DNA from: Thiosocius sp963759055
GTDB taxonomy: Bacteria > Pseudomonadota > Gammaproteobacteria > Chromatiales > Chromatiaceae
Assembly (NCBI GenBank): GCA_963759055.1
Contig: CAVWYD010000003.1
Span: 124,001-188,000, forward strand
Direction: 5' to 3'
Length of the DNA stretch: 64,000 nt
Each line of letters opens with the position of its first letter. Positions within the stretch are counted from its first letter, which is position 1. The notes under the pieces are model-generated. The model had not been told where the DNA came from and did no database searches. It saw nothing but the letters and a program-made list of their open reading frames with translations. A program made the position numbers and the translations under genes. Shown here in pieces: positions 1-9,764 of this stretch.

Positions 1-1195
1 CTGTTGGCTGCGCTGAAGAACGCTGCAGCGGGCGACGCTATCGAGCTGCGCCCGGGAAGTCTACCATTTGAAGGGGCAACGTGTCGTTATTGGAGGCGCA
101 GGTACCCCTAACGCACCGATCTACGTGCGCGCACGACGCGTTGGTACCGTCAGAATCGAAATGGATACGCTTGAAGGCTTCTTTGTAAACAAGCCCTACT
201 GGGTTTTTGAAAACTTAAGCATCAGAGGCGTCTGCACGAGTGACTCACGCTGCGAACACGCGTTTCACGTGGTGGGCAATGGCGTCGGCACTGTTCTCAG
301 AAACAACGAGCTGATCGATTTCAATGCTGCTTTGAAAGTAAACGGACTGCGGGCAAAAAAACCTGAACAGCATCCAGATTTCGGGCTGGTGCAGAATAAC
401 ACCATTTATAACACACGCCCTCGAAACACCGGCAATCCCACCACACCACTTAACATAAACACGGCCAACGGCTGGGTAGTAAGCTCCAATTTCATCGCCG
501 ATTTTGCGAAGGGCAAAAGCGACCGAATCAGTTACGCCGCGTTCATGAAGGGCAATTCAAGCAATGGCGTATTCGAACGAAATCTAGTCGTCTGCCACTG
601 GAAGCTGCCAATGGACGGGGGCATCCGCATCGGCTTGTCGTTTGGTGGCGGCGGAACAGGAAGGCAATTTTGTCGGTGGGGTGATTGCCGGGCGGAGCAT
701 ACAGCCGGGATAATCCGCAATAACATTATCACCCGCTGTCCCGCCGATGTCGGAATTTATCTCAACCGGTCAGCACGAACCCAGATCTATGGCAATCTGC
801 TACTAAACAACAAAGGCATCGACGTCCGCTTTTCTTCTAGCTCCGCTTCCATTCACAACAACATCATCGATGGCAGAATACTCGATAGGGAAGGCGGAAA
901 GCATACCAGTGACAACAATTTGATGTCGTCGGATTGCAGCGTGCTCAGCCTTTGGTTTGGCGACTGCTCGGTGGCCCGGTTCTACCGTGATTCAGCATCA
1001 GGCGATTTCCAGCTCATAGACATTGATGCGATCCTCGACAGAGGTAGTCAAGACATGCAGGCGGGCACCGATTTTTGCGGTAACCACCGCGATCACTTGC
1101 CCGATATTGGGCCGATTGAATATGGAATTAACTCCACTTGTCTCGCAGATTTGACTTCCGCACCGCCGGAGAAAGACCCGATCCCCGTAGATTAA
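1..1195 (+). CDS. Right-handed parallel beta-helix repeat protein, 5' partial, one frame break
   Basis: The gene runs in from before the window. The first 57 bases read LKNAAAGDAIELRPG in frame 1, and from about base 59 the protein continues in frame 2 as VYHLKGQRVVIGGAGTPNAP. Joined, this is the usual N-terminal rung of parallel beta-helix proteins (AGD.I.L.PG.Y....V.I...GT..API..RA), so one extra base lies near 55-58. The body has many N-rich turns (VFENLSI, GVFERNLVV, GIIRNNII, SASIHNNII) spaced like beta-helix coils. Such folds occur in polysaccharide lyases and epimerases, but I see no decisive catalytic motif. The signal peptide, if any, is outside the window. The neighbouring polysaccharide-type genes make an extracellular glycan role plausible. 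Confidence 0.75.
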
Positions 1196-1291
1196 CGGCA
1201 CGGGCTCCTAAGCAACGCCTCGCAATATTTTTTGTCCCGGATTGAATGCTGACAAGCGTTCGGCTTCGGAACCCAATTTGCACGCTGTGCT

Positions 1292-2529
1292 TTATTGAGC
1301 CTCGATCCTGAGGACCCAAACGCTCACCGGGTCACCGTGAGCGTTCGCAACCAGCACCAAAAGCTCGTGGTTCGGATCGTAGACCATATCGTAGTTCATG
1401 CCGATCGCGAATGGCAGGTTTGCGGTCTCCAGCCGTGACCAGGCATCATCCTCCGTTGAATAAAGCCAGGTTTCGGTAGACCCCAGGCCACCGCCGGCAC
1501 GATCCTCGACGAGCGCCACGACCCGATCGATTCCAGAATGATAAACCAAGGGCGGCGAATCCGCGCCCGGCGGCCTGATGCCGGGCGTCGGCATCTTTTT
1601 GCCCGAATTCTGGCCGCGTTGGAATTGCCATACGTCGTTCGAGCGCTCGTGCGTGCCGAATGAGACGACAATGTCTCGGCTGTGGTCGTACGCGGCGGCA
1701 TTGTGGTAAGCGTAGGGCGCCCCCTTCGCCAGGCGTTTCCACTCCATGGCGCCGGCCTCAAGCTCCCAATAGCCATCCGGCTTCACGCCGATGACGGCGC
1801 GACGCTTCAGATCGAAAGTGACTGCGTAGGGAAAAAAAGAAACGGCTTTTGCCACGATTGGTTCCCAACTGTTGCCTGAGACCGAATATGCCCAGGTAGG
1901 ATGGGACTCGATTTGGCTCCAAAGGTGCTTCCCTACACCCCATTTCTTCTTGGGACTCATGTGCTCTGGATGGCTGGCAACGATCAAGCGATCCGAAATG
2001 GGATCAAATTCCACCGCATCAAACGTATGCATGGCCCAGGGTCGCTCACTTGCCGATGCCAGCCACGGGAAAGCCTTCGCCGTTGACACGATAAGTTTCT
2101 GGGTCGTCTTCCAGCATAAGCACTCGACCACCTCAGTGTGCCCATGTCAAAAACACGCACTGAATTGTCCCAGTTCAGGCTATGCGTATCGCTCCCAAAC
2201 AACATCAATCGTCCTCTGACCGGATCAAACGCCGCCCCGCCGTGAACCTGCCTCGAAAACACCTCTTCCGAATCGCCAACCTGCTCATGGATCTTGAACC
2301 ACGCGCCTGCAGGCAAGACCTTTAAACTGTGATTGATCGTGCCAGTTCCTACCGGCGCGACAAAAGCCACCCCGACGCCATCAAGCGAACCGTATACGAA
2401 TCGGCGTCCGTCCCGATAAAGGTCAGTCCCTGCGAATTTGATAGAGACCCAGTAAATAACGAAGGCCGCCACAAACAAATTGACCAGGAGGCCCACCAGA
2501 ACCAGATACCTGGAGAAAATACGCCTCAC
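1292..2529 (-). pseudogene. Membrane-anchored Kelch-like beta-propeller protein, frame broken
   Basis: The N-terminus has a single hydrophobic anchor (YLVLVGLLVNLFVAAFVIYWV) followed by repeated strands typical of Kelch/galactose-oxidase-type propellers: GGAAFDPVRGRLMLFG, DAVEFDPISDRLIVAS, NAAAYDHSRDIVVSFG and MVYDPNHELLVLVA. Two breaks lie close together. After DMGTLRWSSAYA (about 2111) the frame moves to EDDPETYRVNGEGFPVAGIG, and near 2051 it moves again to SERPWAMHTFDAVEFDP. Restoring both gives a continuous protein of about 410 residues. It is convergent with the beta-helix gene, 97 bp away. A propeller ligand or enzymatic role cannot be told from the sequence. The breaks may be consensus errors. 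Confidence 0.65.
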
Positions 2530-2725
2530 GCAGTCCCCCTCGCCTTGCGATCGAGTTATAAGGATTCAATTCAACAAGCAGCCGCTACTGGGATTCGCAC
2601 GATCCCCCAAAACCGATATCAAGCAGGTTGACGCGAAGCCTCCGGATACCCAGGTGGGTGACATCATACTGGAACCGTTGGACGAGCTATAATGCGACAC
2701 CCCAAACAGGCAACACTGAGTCGCT

Positions 2726-4615
2726 ATGAGTTCGTTCATTCTGTACCAGGCAAGCCGCGCAGAAAACGCTATTCAGCGCTTTTCTGAATCGAGCCTGCTG
2801 CACAATCACAAATTGCACAAGATCATTGATCTTGGGGAAAATAGAATAGCTCTCTTCGGAGATGGAACGGGTACTGATACGACTTTTTTTCAGGCAGAAA
2901 ACGGCGACTTCATAGCCGTCCTGGGATCACTGCTGTTCGATGGCGACCCCGCACCGGCCTGCCTGGAACGACTGCTTACCAGTTTCGACCCAGACACCTT
3001 TTCCTGGAAAGGACTGCTCGGCACCCACGTCATACTGATCTACAAAAACGGACCGGCTGAATGTTCTCGGCGACGGCCTCGGCGCCAGCAAGATTTACAC
3101 AAACGAGGACAACTCCGTCTGGTCCAACTCGTTCCTGGCCATGCTGGAGGTCGCAAAGCCGAAAGTCTTTCGACACGCAGGCCTGTTACGAGTACGTGAC
3201 CAGCGGTTCCGTCTTCGGCCACAGGACCCTGGTTGAAGGCATCAGCACCCTTCCTGCAAACGCGATCCTTTCGATCAAAGGTGACGAGACCCGAATCCAC
3301 CAGCGACCCAGTCCGATCGCGAACGAAGCTCTGGACGGCCCGCTCACTCTCGATCGAGTCGCCGACTACCACTGCACACGACTCTCAAACGTCTTCGCCC
3401 CGATCGCGGAGAACTATCGGCGACCGCATCAGGCTCTCCTTCTCCGGCGGTTTCGACTCGCGCCTGATGCTCGCGATGCTGATGAAGCATGGCGCCAGAC
3501 CGACGCTGTTCGTCTACGGCAGATCGATGACGACGAGGATGTACAGAATCGCGAGGACCATCTGCAAGGCAGAGGGACTGCCACTCGAGTGTATCGACAA
3601 GAGCACGGTCCCGGCACCCGATCCCGAGGCCTTCATCGGCGAGACTGAGAAAAACCTGTTCGCCTTTGACGGCTGGAAAGTGGAGACACCGTTGTTCGAT
3701 TTCGGCGCGGACCGGCAGGACCGACTCAAGAGGCATGTGGATGGACAGGTCCCGCTCAATGGCTCTCTCGGGGAGATCTACCGCAACTTCTTTTACATGC
3801 CCGACAGACCATCGAGCACCGGGGCGGTGATTTCCACCTTCTATTCGCGCTACGACCCCAGGGCCTTTACCGACAAATTCGACGAGAAGACCTATCGCGC
3901 GGCAATGGCAGAATCCATGCGCGAAGCGATTGGTGCCGAGTCCGATGAGCTCGAACGCTCGCAGGTCGAGGAACTCTATCCGAAATTCCGCGGGCGTTTC
4001 TGGACCGGGCGCGACGCGCAGATCAATCAGCGCTTCGGGCCGATGTTCTTCCCCTACCTCGAGCACACGGCGATCTCGAATACCGCGAAGATCCCGATCC
4101 GCCTGAAGGATCTCGGCTACCTGCAGGGGCGCATGATCGGGCGGGTCAACAGCCGCCTGGCGAACTATCCGAGCGATTACGGTTTCGCCCTCAACGGCCC
4201 GCGCCCACTCAAGTATCGGATCAAGACCTTTCTCGGCACCCAGCGCCCACCAGGCCTACGAAAACTCTCGTTCCGCATGACCCACCGCGTGCAACAGCCG
4301 CGCACGGGCGCCTTGTCGGATGCCTACCTGTCGAGGGTGATCGATCTGGAATTCCCGATCATGCGGTCGTTGTTCAATCTCGACGCGGTGAATTCATCGA
4401 CCCAGTACGGATTGATAGCGACCCTGGAGTATCTGGCACAGCGCTACAACCTGCGGTTTCCGATGATTGACCCGCCCGCTTCAAACAGCAGGTCAAAAGC
4501 GAATCAACGCGCCGATTTGCGCACCAGCAGAATGACCGGCAACAGCCCGACCGCCAGCAACGCCACCGCAGGCAGGGCCGCCCGCTCCCACTCGCCCTCC
4601 GAGGTCAGCTCGTAG
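2726..4615 (+). pseudogene. Asparagine-synthase-like protein, three frame breaks
   Basis: The C-terminal part carries the PP-loop of the AsnB amidotransferase fold, LSFSGGFDSRLMLA, near 3431-3470, followed by a long synthetase-like domain. The N-terminal domain (MSSFILYQASRAEN) resembles a class II glutaminase domain but lacks the catalytic Cys2, so ammonia release from glutamine is unlikely. The frame shifts near 3055 (to LNVLGDGLGASKIYTNED), near 3165 (to DTQACYEYVTSGSVFG) and near 3419 (from IAENYR to DRIRLSFSGG). The protein reads naturally to about 4475 (RYNLRFPMID). The remaining open frame to 4615 runs antisense into fbpB, so the true stop is uncertain. Proteins like this are common in surface-polysaccharide loci. 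Confidence 0.65.
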
Positions 4616-6168
4616 ATCCGTACGGCCAGCGTATCCCAGCCGAACGGCCGCAGCAGCAGGGTTGCCGGCATCTCTTTCATCACATCGACCAGCACCAGCA
4701 GGCCGGCGGTCAACAGGCCGGGGCGCAGCATAGGCAGATAGACGCGCCACACGGTCTCCCACTGGCCCGCGCCGAGGCTGCGTGCGGCGTCGCGGATACT
4801 CGGGCGAATACGCTCCAGGCTGCTGTCGACGGGCCCATAGGCCACCGCGAGGAAACGCGCGAAATAGGCCATCAACAGGGCGATCACGGTACCGGAAAGC
4901 ACCAGCCCGATGTCTTTTCCGGTCAGCCATTCGACCGCATCCGCAAAGCGGTTGTCGAACCAGGTCAGCGACAGCATGACACCCACCGCCAGCACCGAGC
5001 CGGGCAGCGCATAACCCAGGGTGCCGACGCGCACGCTGAGCGCGGTCGAATAATCGGCATGGTAACGATGCGCGAAGGCCAGCACGAAGGCGGCCGTGAC
5101 CGTCAACACACCGGCCATGGCGCCCAGCGACAGGGTGTGGGCAAACAGACCCAGGTAACGCATGTCCAGATCATCCACGGCGCCCCAGGCCCAGCTTGCG
5201 AGCCTCACGACCGGTGCCGCAAAGGCGAGCAGGAAAACCCCCCAGCCAAACAGACTTGCGGCAATGGCAAACCGTCCGCGCAGACGCATGCGGCGTTGGG
5301 AACCGCCGCGACCGGAATCGGTGAAACGTGCGCGGTCACGAAAGCGGCGCTCTACCACCAGGGCAATCAGCACGATGGTCAGCAGGATCGATGCAAGCTG
5401 CGCCGCGCTCTGCAGATCAAAAAAGCCAAACCATGATTTGTAGATCGCCGTGGTAAAGGTATCGAAATTGAATACCGACACGGCACCAAAGTCCGCCAGG
5501 GCCTCCATCAGTGCGAGGCTCAACCCGGCGATGATCGCCGGACGCGCCATCGGCAGGGAGACACCGAAAAAGGCCGCCCAGGGCCCCAGGCCGAGACTCC
5601 GTCCCGCCTCATAGGCGCTCTTTCCCTGACCGAGAAACGCCACCCGCGCCAGCATGTATACATAGGGATAGAGCACCAGGGTCATGACGATGATTACGCC
5701 GAGGGTGTTGCGCACCTCGAACGACCAGGCCGGCGGCAGCCCCAGGAGTCCGCGCAGCCCGGCCTGCAGCGGCCCGGCAAAATCGAGCACCCCGACGAAA
5801 ACGAACGCCAGCACGTAGGCCGGCAGCGCAAACGGCAGCATCAGCGCCCAGTCGAGTATCCGCCGCCCGGGAAAGTCACACATCACGGTCAGCCAGGCCA
5901 GCGGAACACCGAGCATCAGGGTACCCACCCCCACCCCAAGGACCAGCCAGAGGGTGTTGAGCATAAGCTGAGGCAACACCGTGGCACCGAGGTGCGACCA
6001 GACCTGCGGGTCGAAGAACAGCCAGGAACCCAGGATCACCGCCAGCGGGATCAGTACGGTGACCGCAAGCAGGCGCGCAGCCCAGCGCCAACGGGCGCTT
6101 TCGCGCAGGAGCGAGGACCGGGGGCCGAGGTTCGAGGGGCGAGGTTCGAGGGCCGAGGTATCAGACAT
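4504..6168 (-). CDS. fbpB: Ferric iron ABC transporter permease (FbpB type)
   Basis: The 554-residue inner-membrane protein holds two fused permease halves of about six helices each. Each has an EAA-type loop that contacts the ATPase: EAGRSLGLGPWAAFF near residue 187, and DAARSLGAGQWETVW in the second half. This duplicated architecture and length are normal for FbpB/SfuB iron permeases. It lies downstream of the binding-protein gene fbpA in the same direction, and no FbpC ATPase gene is in the window. The first 20 residues (LEPRPSNLGPRSS) are encoded by the heptad repeat arm at 6112-6160, so the true start is doubtful. There is no internal ATG until residue 69. Confidence 0.85.
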   Translation of the reverse strand: MSDTSALEPRPSNLGPRSSLLRESARWRWAARLLAVTVLIPLAVILGSWLFFDPQVWSHLGATVLPQLMLNTLWLVLGVGVGTLMLGVPLAWLTVMCDFPGRRILDWALMLPFALPAYVLAFVFVGVLDFAGPLQAGLRGLLGLPPAWSFEVRNTLGVIIVMTLVLYPYVYMLARVAFLGQGKSAYEAGRSLGLGPWAAFFGVSLPMARPAIIAGLSLALMEALADFGAVSVFNFDTFTTAIYKSWFGFFDLQSAAQLASILLTIVLIALVVERRFRDRARFTDSGRGGSQRRMRLRGRFAIAASLFGWGVFLLAFAAPVVRLASWAWGAVDDLDMRYLGLFAHTLSLGAMAGVLTVTAAFVLAFAHRYHADYSTALSVRVGTLGYALPGSVLAVGVMLSLTWFDNRFADAVEWLTGKDIGLVLSGTVIALLMAYFARFLAVAYGPVDSSLERIRPSIRDAARSLGAGQWETVWRVYLPMLRPGLLTAGLLVLVDVMKEMPATLLLRPFGWDTLAVRIYELTSEGEWERAALPAVALLAVGLLPVILLVRKSAR

Positions 6169-6218
6169 AAGTGCCCTCTGGCACCCCTCGCTCCTCGAAC
6201 CTCGCCCCTCGAACCTGC
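6112..6218. repeat. Solo inverted (CGAGGNN)n heptad element
   Basis: Seven phased heptads of the form CGAGGNN (one is CGGGGGC) run from 6112 to 6160. A 23-bp spacer follows, then five reverse-complement heptads (NNCCTCG, the last AACCTGC) from 6184 to 6218. The arms share about 30 bp of near-identical inverted sequence. The element fills the fbpA-fbpB junction: the fbpA stop is at 6220-6222 and the left arm runs into the fbpB reading frame. The same arms bound the four-helix-bundle gene at 18352-18772, so this looks like a gene-less copy of that cassette. Confidence 0.85.
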
Positions 6219-6219
6219 C

Positions 6220-7222
6220 TCATCGGTACCCGGCCCGGTCCATCAGGCGGATCGCCGCGGCCTGCAGACGCCCGGCCTCGTTCACATTCAGCTCGTCTGC
6301 CTTGAAGCTGCCCCAGGCGCTGACCGTGGGATCCGGCGAGCGACCTTCGGATTGACCGGGTACTCCATGTTGCGGCCGGCAAACTCTGCCTGTGCCGTCT
6401 CCGATGACAAGCCACTCCAACAGCTTCTGCGCTGCCTCCGGGTGCTTTGCATGCTGCGTGACGCCGGCACCCGGAGACATTGATATGCACACCGCTGCTG
6501 TCCTGGTTGGCCCAGAACAGCGCCAGTTTGACGTCCGGCTGGCCCTGCTGCAGTCGGCCGAAGTAATAGGTGTTCACGATGGTCACATCACATTGCCCGG
6601 CGGCCACGGCCTCCATTGCCTTGGTGTCGTTCGAGAAAGGTACCGCGGCGAGATTCGCGACCCAGCCGCGAACGATCTGTTCGGCCTTTTCCTCGCCATG
6701 GCGGGCGATCAGGGTGGCGACCAGAGACTGGTTGTACACCTTCTTGGATGTGCGCAGGCACAGACGGTCCTTCCATTTCGGGTCGGCCAGGTCCTCGTAA
6801 CTGCTCAGCTGGTCCGGCGTGACGCGCTCGGTACTGTAGACGATGGTGCGCGCACGCTCTGACAGGCCGAACCAGCGCCCCTTGGGATCACGCAGATTCG
6901 CCGGCACGTTCGCATCCAGCACGGGCGAATTGATCTCGGCCAGCACGTCATTTTCAGCCGCATGCCACAGGTTGCCGGCATCGACGGTGATCAGCATGTC
7001 GGCCGGTGTGCGCTTGCCTTCGGCCTGCAGGCGCTGCAAGAGCGGTCCGGCCTTGTCCGTGATGTAACGGATCGAGACACCGGTTTCATCCGTGTAACGG
7101 TCGAACAGCGGCTTGATCAGATGCTCGTTGCGCGCCGAGTAGACAACCACCTCATCGGCCAGAACGGTCATCGGCGAGAGCATTGCGCCAGCCACCAGGG
7201 AGCACAGAACCAGACGTAACAT
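6220..7222 (-). CDS. fbpA: Ferric iron ABC transporter substrate-binding protein, three frame breaks
   Basis: This is a periplasmic iron-binding protein of the FbpA/FutA class. It has a signal peptide (MLRLVLCSLVAGAMLSP, cleaved after VLA), then VVVYSARNEHLIKPLFDRY, and the adjacent tyrosines of the iron site in NTYYFGR. The protein is continuous to GVHINVSG. Restoring three single-base shifts (near 6485, 6412 and 6335) continues it as AGVTQHAKHPEAAQKLLEWL, then AEFAGRNMEYPVNPKVA, then SAWGSFKADELNVNEAGR, to a stop at 6220. The restored length of about 334 residues is normal for the family. A Fur-box-like dyad sits 22 bp upstream of the start. It probably delivers Fe3+ to the permease encoded next to it. 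Confidence 0.85.
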
Positions 7223-7243
7223 CGAACCACTCCTAACAAGATA

Positions 7244-7262
7244 ACGAATGAGAATGATTCGT
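7244..7262 (-). promoter_or_regulatory. Fur-box-like operator upstream of fbpA
   Basis: A 19-bp dyad ACGAAT-GAGAATG-ATTCGT lies 22 bp before the fbpA start. The AATGAGAATGATT core closely matches the classic Fur operator, as expected for an iron-uptake gene. The dyad is seen in the sequence; repression by Fur-Fe2+ is inferred. Confidence 0.75.
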
Positions 7263-7326
7263 AATTGTATTAGGCTTCAATTGAAAGTCAACCGACCTGT
7301 GGCCTGCAGACCGGCCGGAGGGATTA

Positions 7327-8542
7327 TCAGCGCGGCGGACGGCTGATCGTGGGCAGCTCCAGACCCTGACCCAGGGCCACCTTCTCGAACAGGCGGCGCA
7401 ACGGCGTCAGGCGACCGGCAGCCCCCAGTCCAAGGTTGCGCACCAGCGAAAGCACCCCGGAGTCGTTGCTGAACAGCTGTTTGAATCCGTCCATAGCCAG
7501 CTGGGTGGCGGTATTGTGCCCCCTGCGGCCTGCGCTCGTAGACCCGAAGCGAAGCCAAATCGCCGGGCACACGACCGCGCTCGCGTCCGGCCACCAGCGC
7601 ATCGACCAGCGCCCCGGCGTCCAGAAAACCGAGATTGACGCCCTGCCCCGCCAGGGGGTGGATCACATGCGCGGCATCACCCACCAGCGCAAGCCCGGGC
7701 AGGACGTACTTCTTTGCATGCTGGAGACGCAAGGGGAAAGCCGCGCGTGCGCCAAGCACCGCAAGCTGGCCGAGACGGGATTCACTCGCCTCGGTCAGCA
7801 GGCCGTTAAACTCATGCTCTGGCAGGGCACACAGACGCTCGGCCTCATTTGGCGAGGTCGACCACACGATCGAGAACAGTTCCTGCTCCAGCGGCAGCAG
7901 CGCCAGCGGTCCATCGCGCATGAAGCGCTGCCAGGCCGTTGACTGGTTGCCCTTTTCGGCGCTCACAGTGGCCACGACGGCATGCTGATCATAGGTCTCG
8001 CTGCGCGACTCGATACCCGCCAGTTCACGCACCTGTGAGCGCGCACCATCGGCCGCGACCACCAGCCCGACGTGCAGGATGCTGCCGTCGGCCAGGGTCA
8101 GGCCGGCACCCTCATCTTCGAAATCAAGGGCGCCGAGCCTGGTCGGCGCCAGCAACTTTACACCGGCACCTTCGAGTGAATTCCACAGGGCGCGAACGAT
8201 CACCCGGTTTTCGATGATATGACCAAGATCCGGTTCCGCGAGATCCGCCGCGTCGAAATGAATCTCACCCAAGCCTGCGCGGTCCCACACATGCATGTGC
8301 TGGTATGGCGTCACCCGGTCGTCGACCATCGCCTGCCAGACCCCGAGGTTCTGCAGCATCTGTTGCGAGGCGCGGGTAATGGCAGAGACACGCAGATCGT
8401 AACTGCCGGGTTCCCAGACCAGCGCTGGCTCACGCGCCTCGAGCAGGACGGTCGAGAAATCGCGCTGCGCCAATGCGCAGGCCAGGGCAGCACCGACCAT
8501 GCCGCCGCCGACGACCGCCACGTCGTAGTCCTGATCAGCCAA
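7327..8542 (-). CDS. FAD-dependent ubiquinone-biosynthesis hydroxylase, VisC/UbiI family, one frame break
   Basis: The protein starts ADQDYDVAVVGGGMVGAALA (FAD-binding GxGxxG) and carries the family signature GDAAHVIHPLAGQGVNLGF near residue 290. The start chosen is TTG at 8542, which overlaps the end of ubiH by 8 bp. The open frame extends further upstream only as antisense-like sequence. After ASLRVYERR (about 7530) the frame shifts to RRGHNTATQLAMDGFKQLF and ends normally at 7327, giving about 405 residues. Members hydroxylate the ubiquinone ring precursor using NAD(P)H and O2. It is the last gene of the ygfB-pepP-ubiH-visC order. UbiI or a related hydroxylase cannot be separated by eye. 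Confidence 0.85.
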
Positions 8543-9764
8543 GCGGCACCCCTCGCGCCAGACGCGGCTGACGTCCCAGCATGCCCATGGCTGCGCGCGC
8601 CAGCGGATGCTTGGCGCCCGGCAGCAGATCCATGGCCAGCAGCCCCAGGTTGCGGCCCAGGCGCACCGCCACCAGTGGGTTGCTGAACAGCCGGGCCAAC
8701 GCATCGGTGGCCAGGGCGACATTACGCTGTTCTGCACTGCGCCAGCCTTCGTACACCGCGAGGTTCTCAGCCGCACCGATATCCCCGCCCGCCCTGAAGA
8801 CGCTGTCGACGACTTCCGCAAGCGCGGCGACATCGCGGATACCGAGATTGAATCCCTGTCCGGCGATCGGATGCAGTGTATGCGCCGCATTACCGATGAC
8901 GGCCACGCGGCCGCGTACCGACTCGCGTGCGCGCAACAGGCTCAGTGGATAGGCCGCACGTCTTCCAACCCGCAGAAAGCGTCCCAGGCGGTATCCGAAG
9001 CGTTTCTGGAAGGCCGACAGGAAGGCATCGTCATCGAGTGCCAGGACCGGCTCCAACTGCTCGTCGCGCACGGTCCATACCACCGCGCAACGCTGCTCGG
9101 TCATGGGCAGCAGTGCGACGGGCCCGCTGTCGGTGAAGCGCTCGTAGGCAACATTTCGATGCGGTTGCGCGGGGGTGATGTTGGTCACCACTGCCGACTG
9201 ACCATACTCCCAGCGCTGAATCGGCACATCGAGCTGCTCGCGGATCGAGGAGTTGCCACCATCGGCAGCGACCAGGAGCCTGCATTCGAGTGAGCTCATC
9301 AGGCCATCACGCTCGACCTCGACACGCACCTGGTCACCCTGATCCTCAAAACCGATCACGCGCGCCGGGGCAATCACCTCGAGCGATGCATCCTGGCGCA
9401 TCTGGTGCAGCAGCACGTGCCCCAGCTCGCGAGCCGTCACCACATGGCCGAGCGCGGGCACGCCCTCGTCGGCCGCGCTCAGGCGTGTAAAGCCGAAATG
9501 TCCCCGATCCGATACATGGATATCGTGGATCGGCTCGGCAACCTCAGCGAGTGATGGCCAGACTCCGGTCGCCTCGAAGATGCGCCGGGTGCCATAGGCC
9601 AGGGCAATGGCACGATCGTCGTAGCTCGGCTGACTTTCGGCACCCGGCGTGTAGGCCTCGATCAGGGCCAGTCGCAGGCCACTGTGCGCAAGCGATATCG
9701 CCAGGCTGGCACCCACCATGCCGCCACCGACGATAATCATGTCGTATGTGGCGGGCTTATTCAT
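8535..9764 (-). CDS. ubiH: 2-octaprenyl-6-methoxyphenol hydroxylase (UbiH)
   Basis: This 409-residue flavoprotein monooxygenase hydroxylates an intermediate of ubiquinone synthesis. It shows the N-terminal FAD fold DMIIVGGGMVGASLAISLA and the signature GNAAHTLHPIAGQGFNLGIRD near residue 290. Its start overlaps the pepP stop by 4 bp (ATGA), and its end overlaps the next hydroxylase gene, indicating translational coupling. UbiH is assigned over UbiI by its place directly after pepP, which is the conserved order, and by its length; the assignment among paralogues is inferred. Confidence 0.88.
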   Translation of the reverse strand: MNKPATYDMIIVGGGMVGASLAISLAHSGLRLALIEAYTPGAESQPSYDDRAIALAYGTRRIFEATGVWPSLAEVAEPIHDIHVSDRGHFGFTRLSAADEGVPALGHVVTARELGHVLLHQMRQDASLEVIAPARVIGFEDQGDQVRVEVERDGLMSSLECRLLVAADGGNSSIREQLDVPIQRWEYGQSAVVTNITPAQPHRNVAYERFTDSGPVALLPMTEQRCAVVWTVRDEQLEPVLALDDDAFLSAFQKRFGYRLGRFLRVGRRAAYPLSLLRARESVRGRVAVIGNAAHTLHPIAGQGFNLGIRDVAALAEVVDSVFRAGGDIGAAENLAVYEGWRSAEQRNVALATDALARLFSNPLVAVRLGRNLGLLAMDLLPGAKHPLARAAMGMLGRQPRLARGVPLG

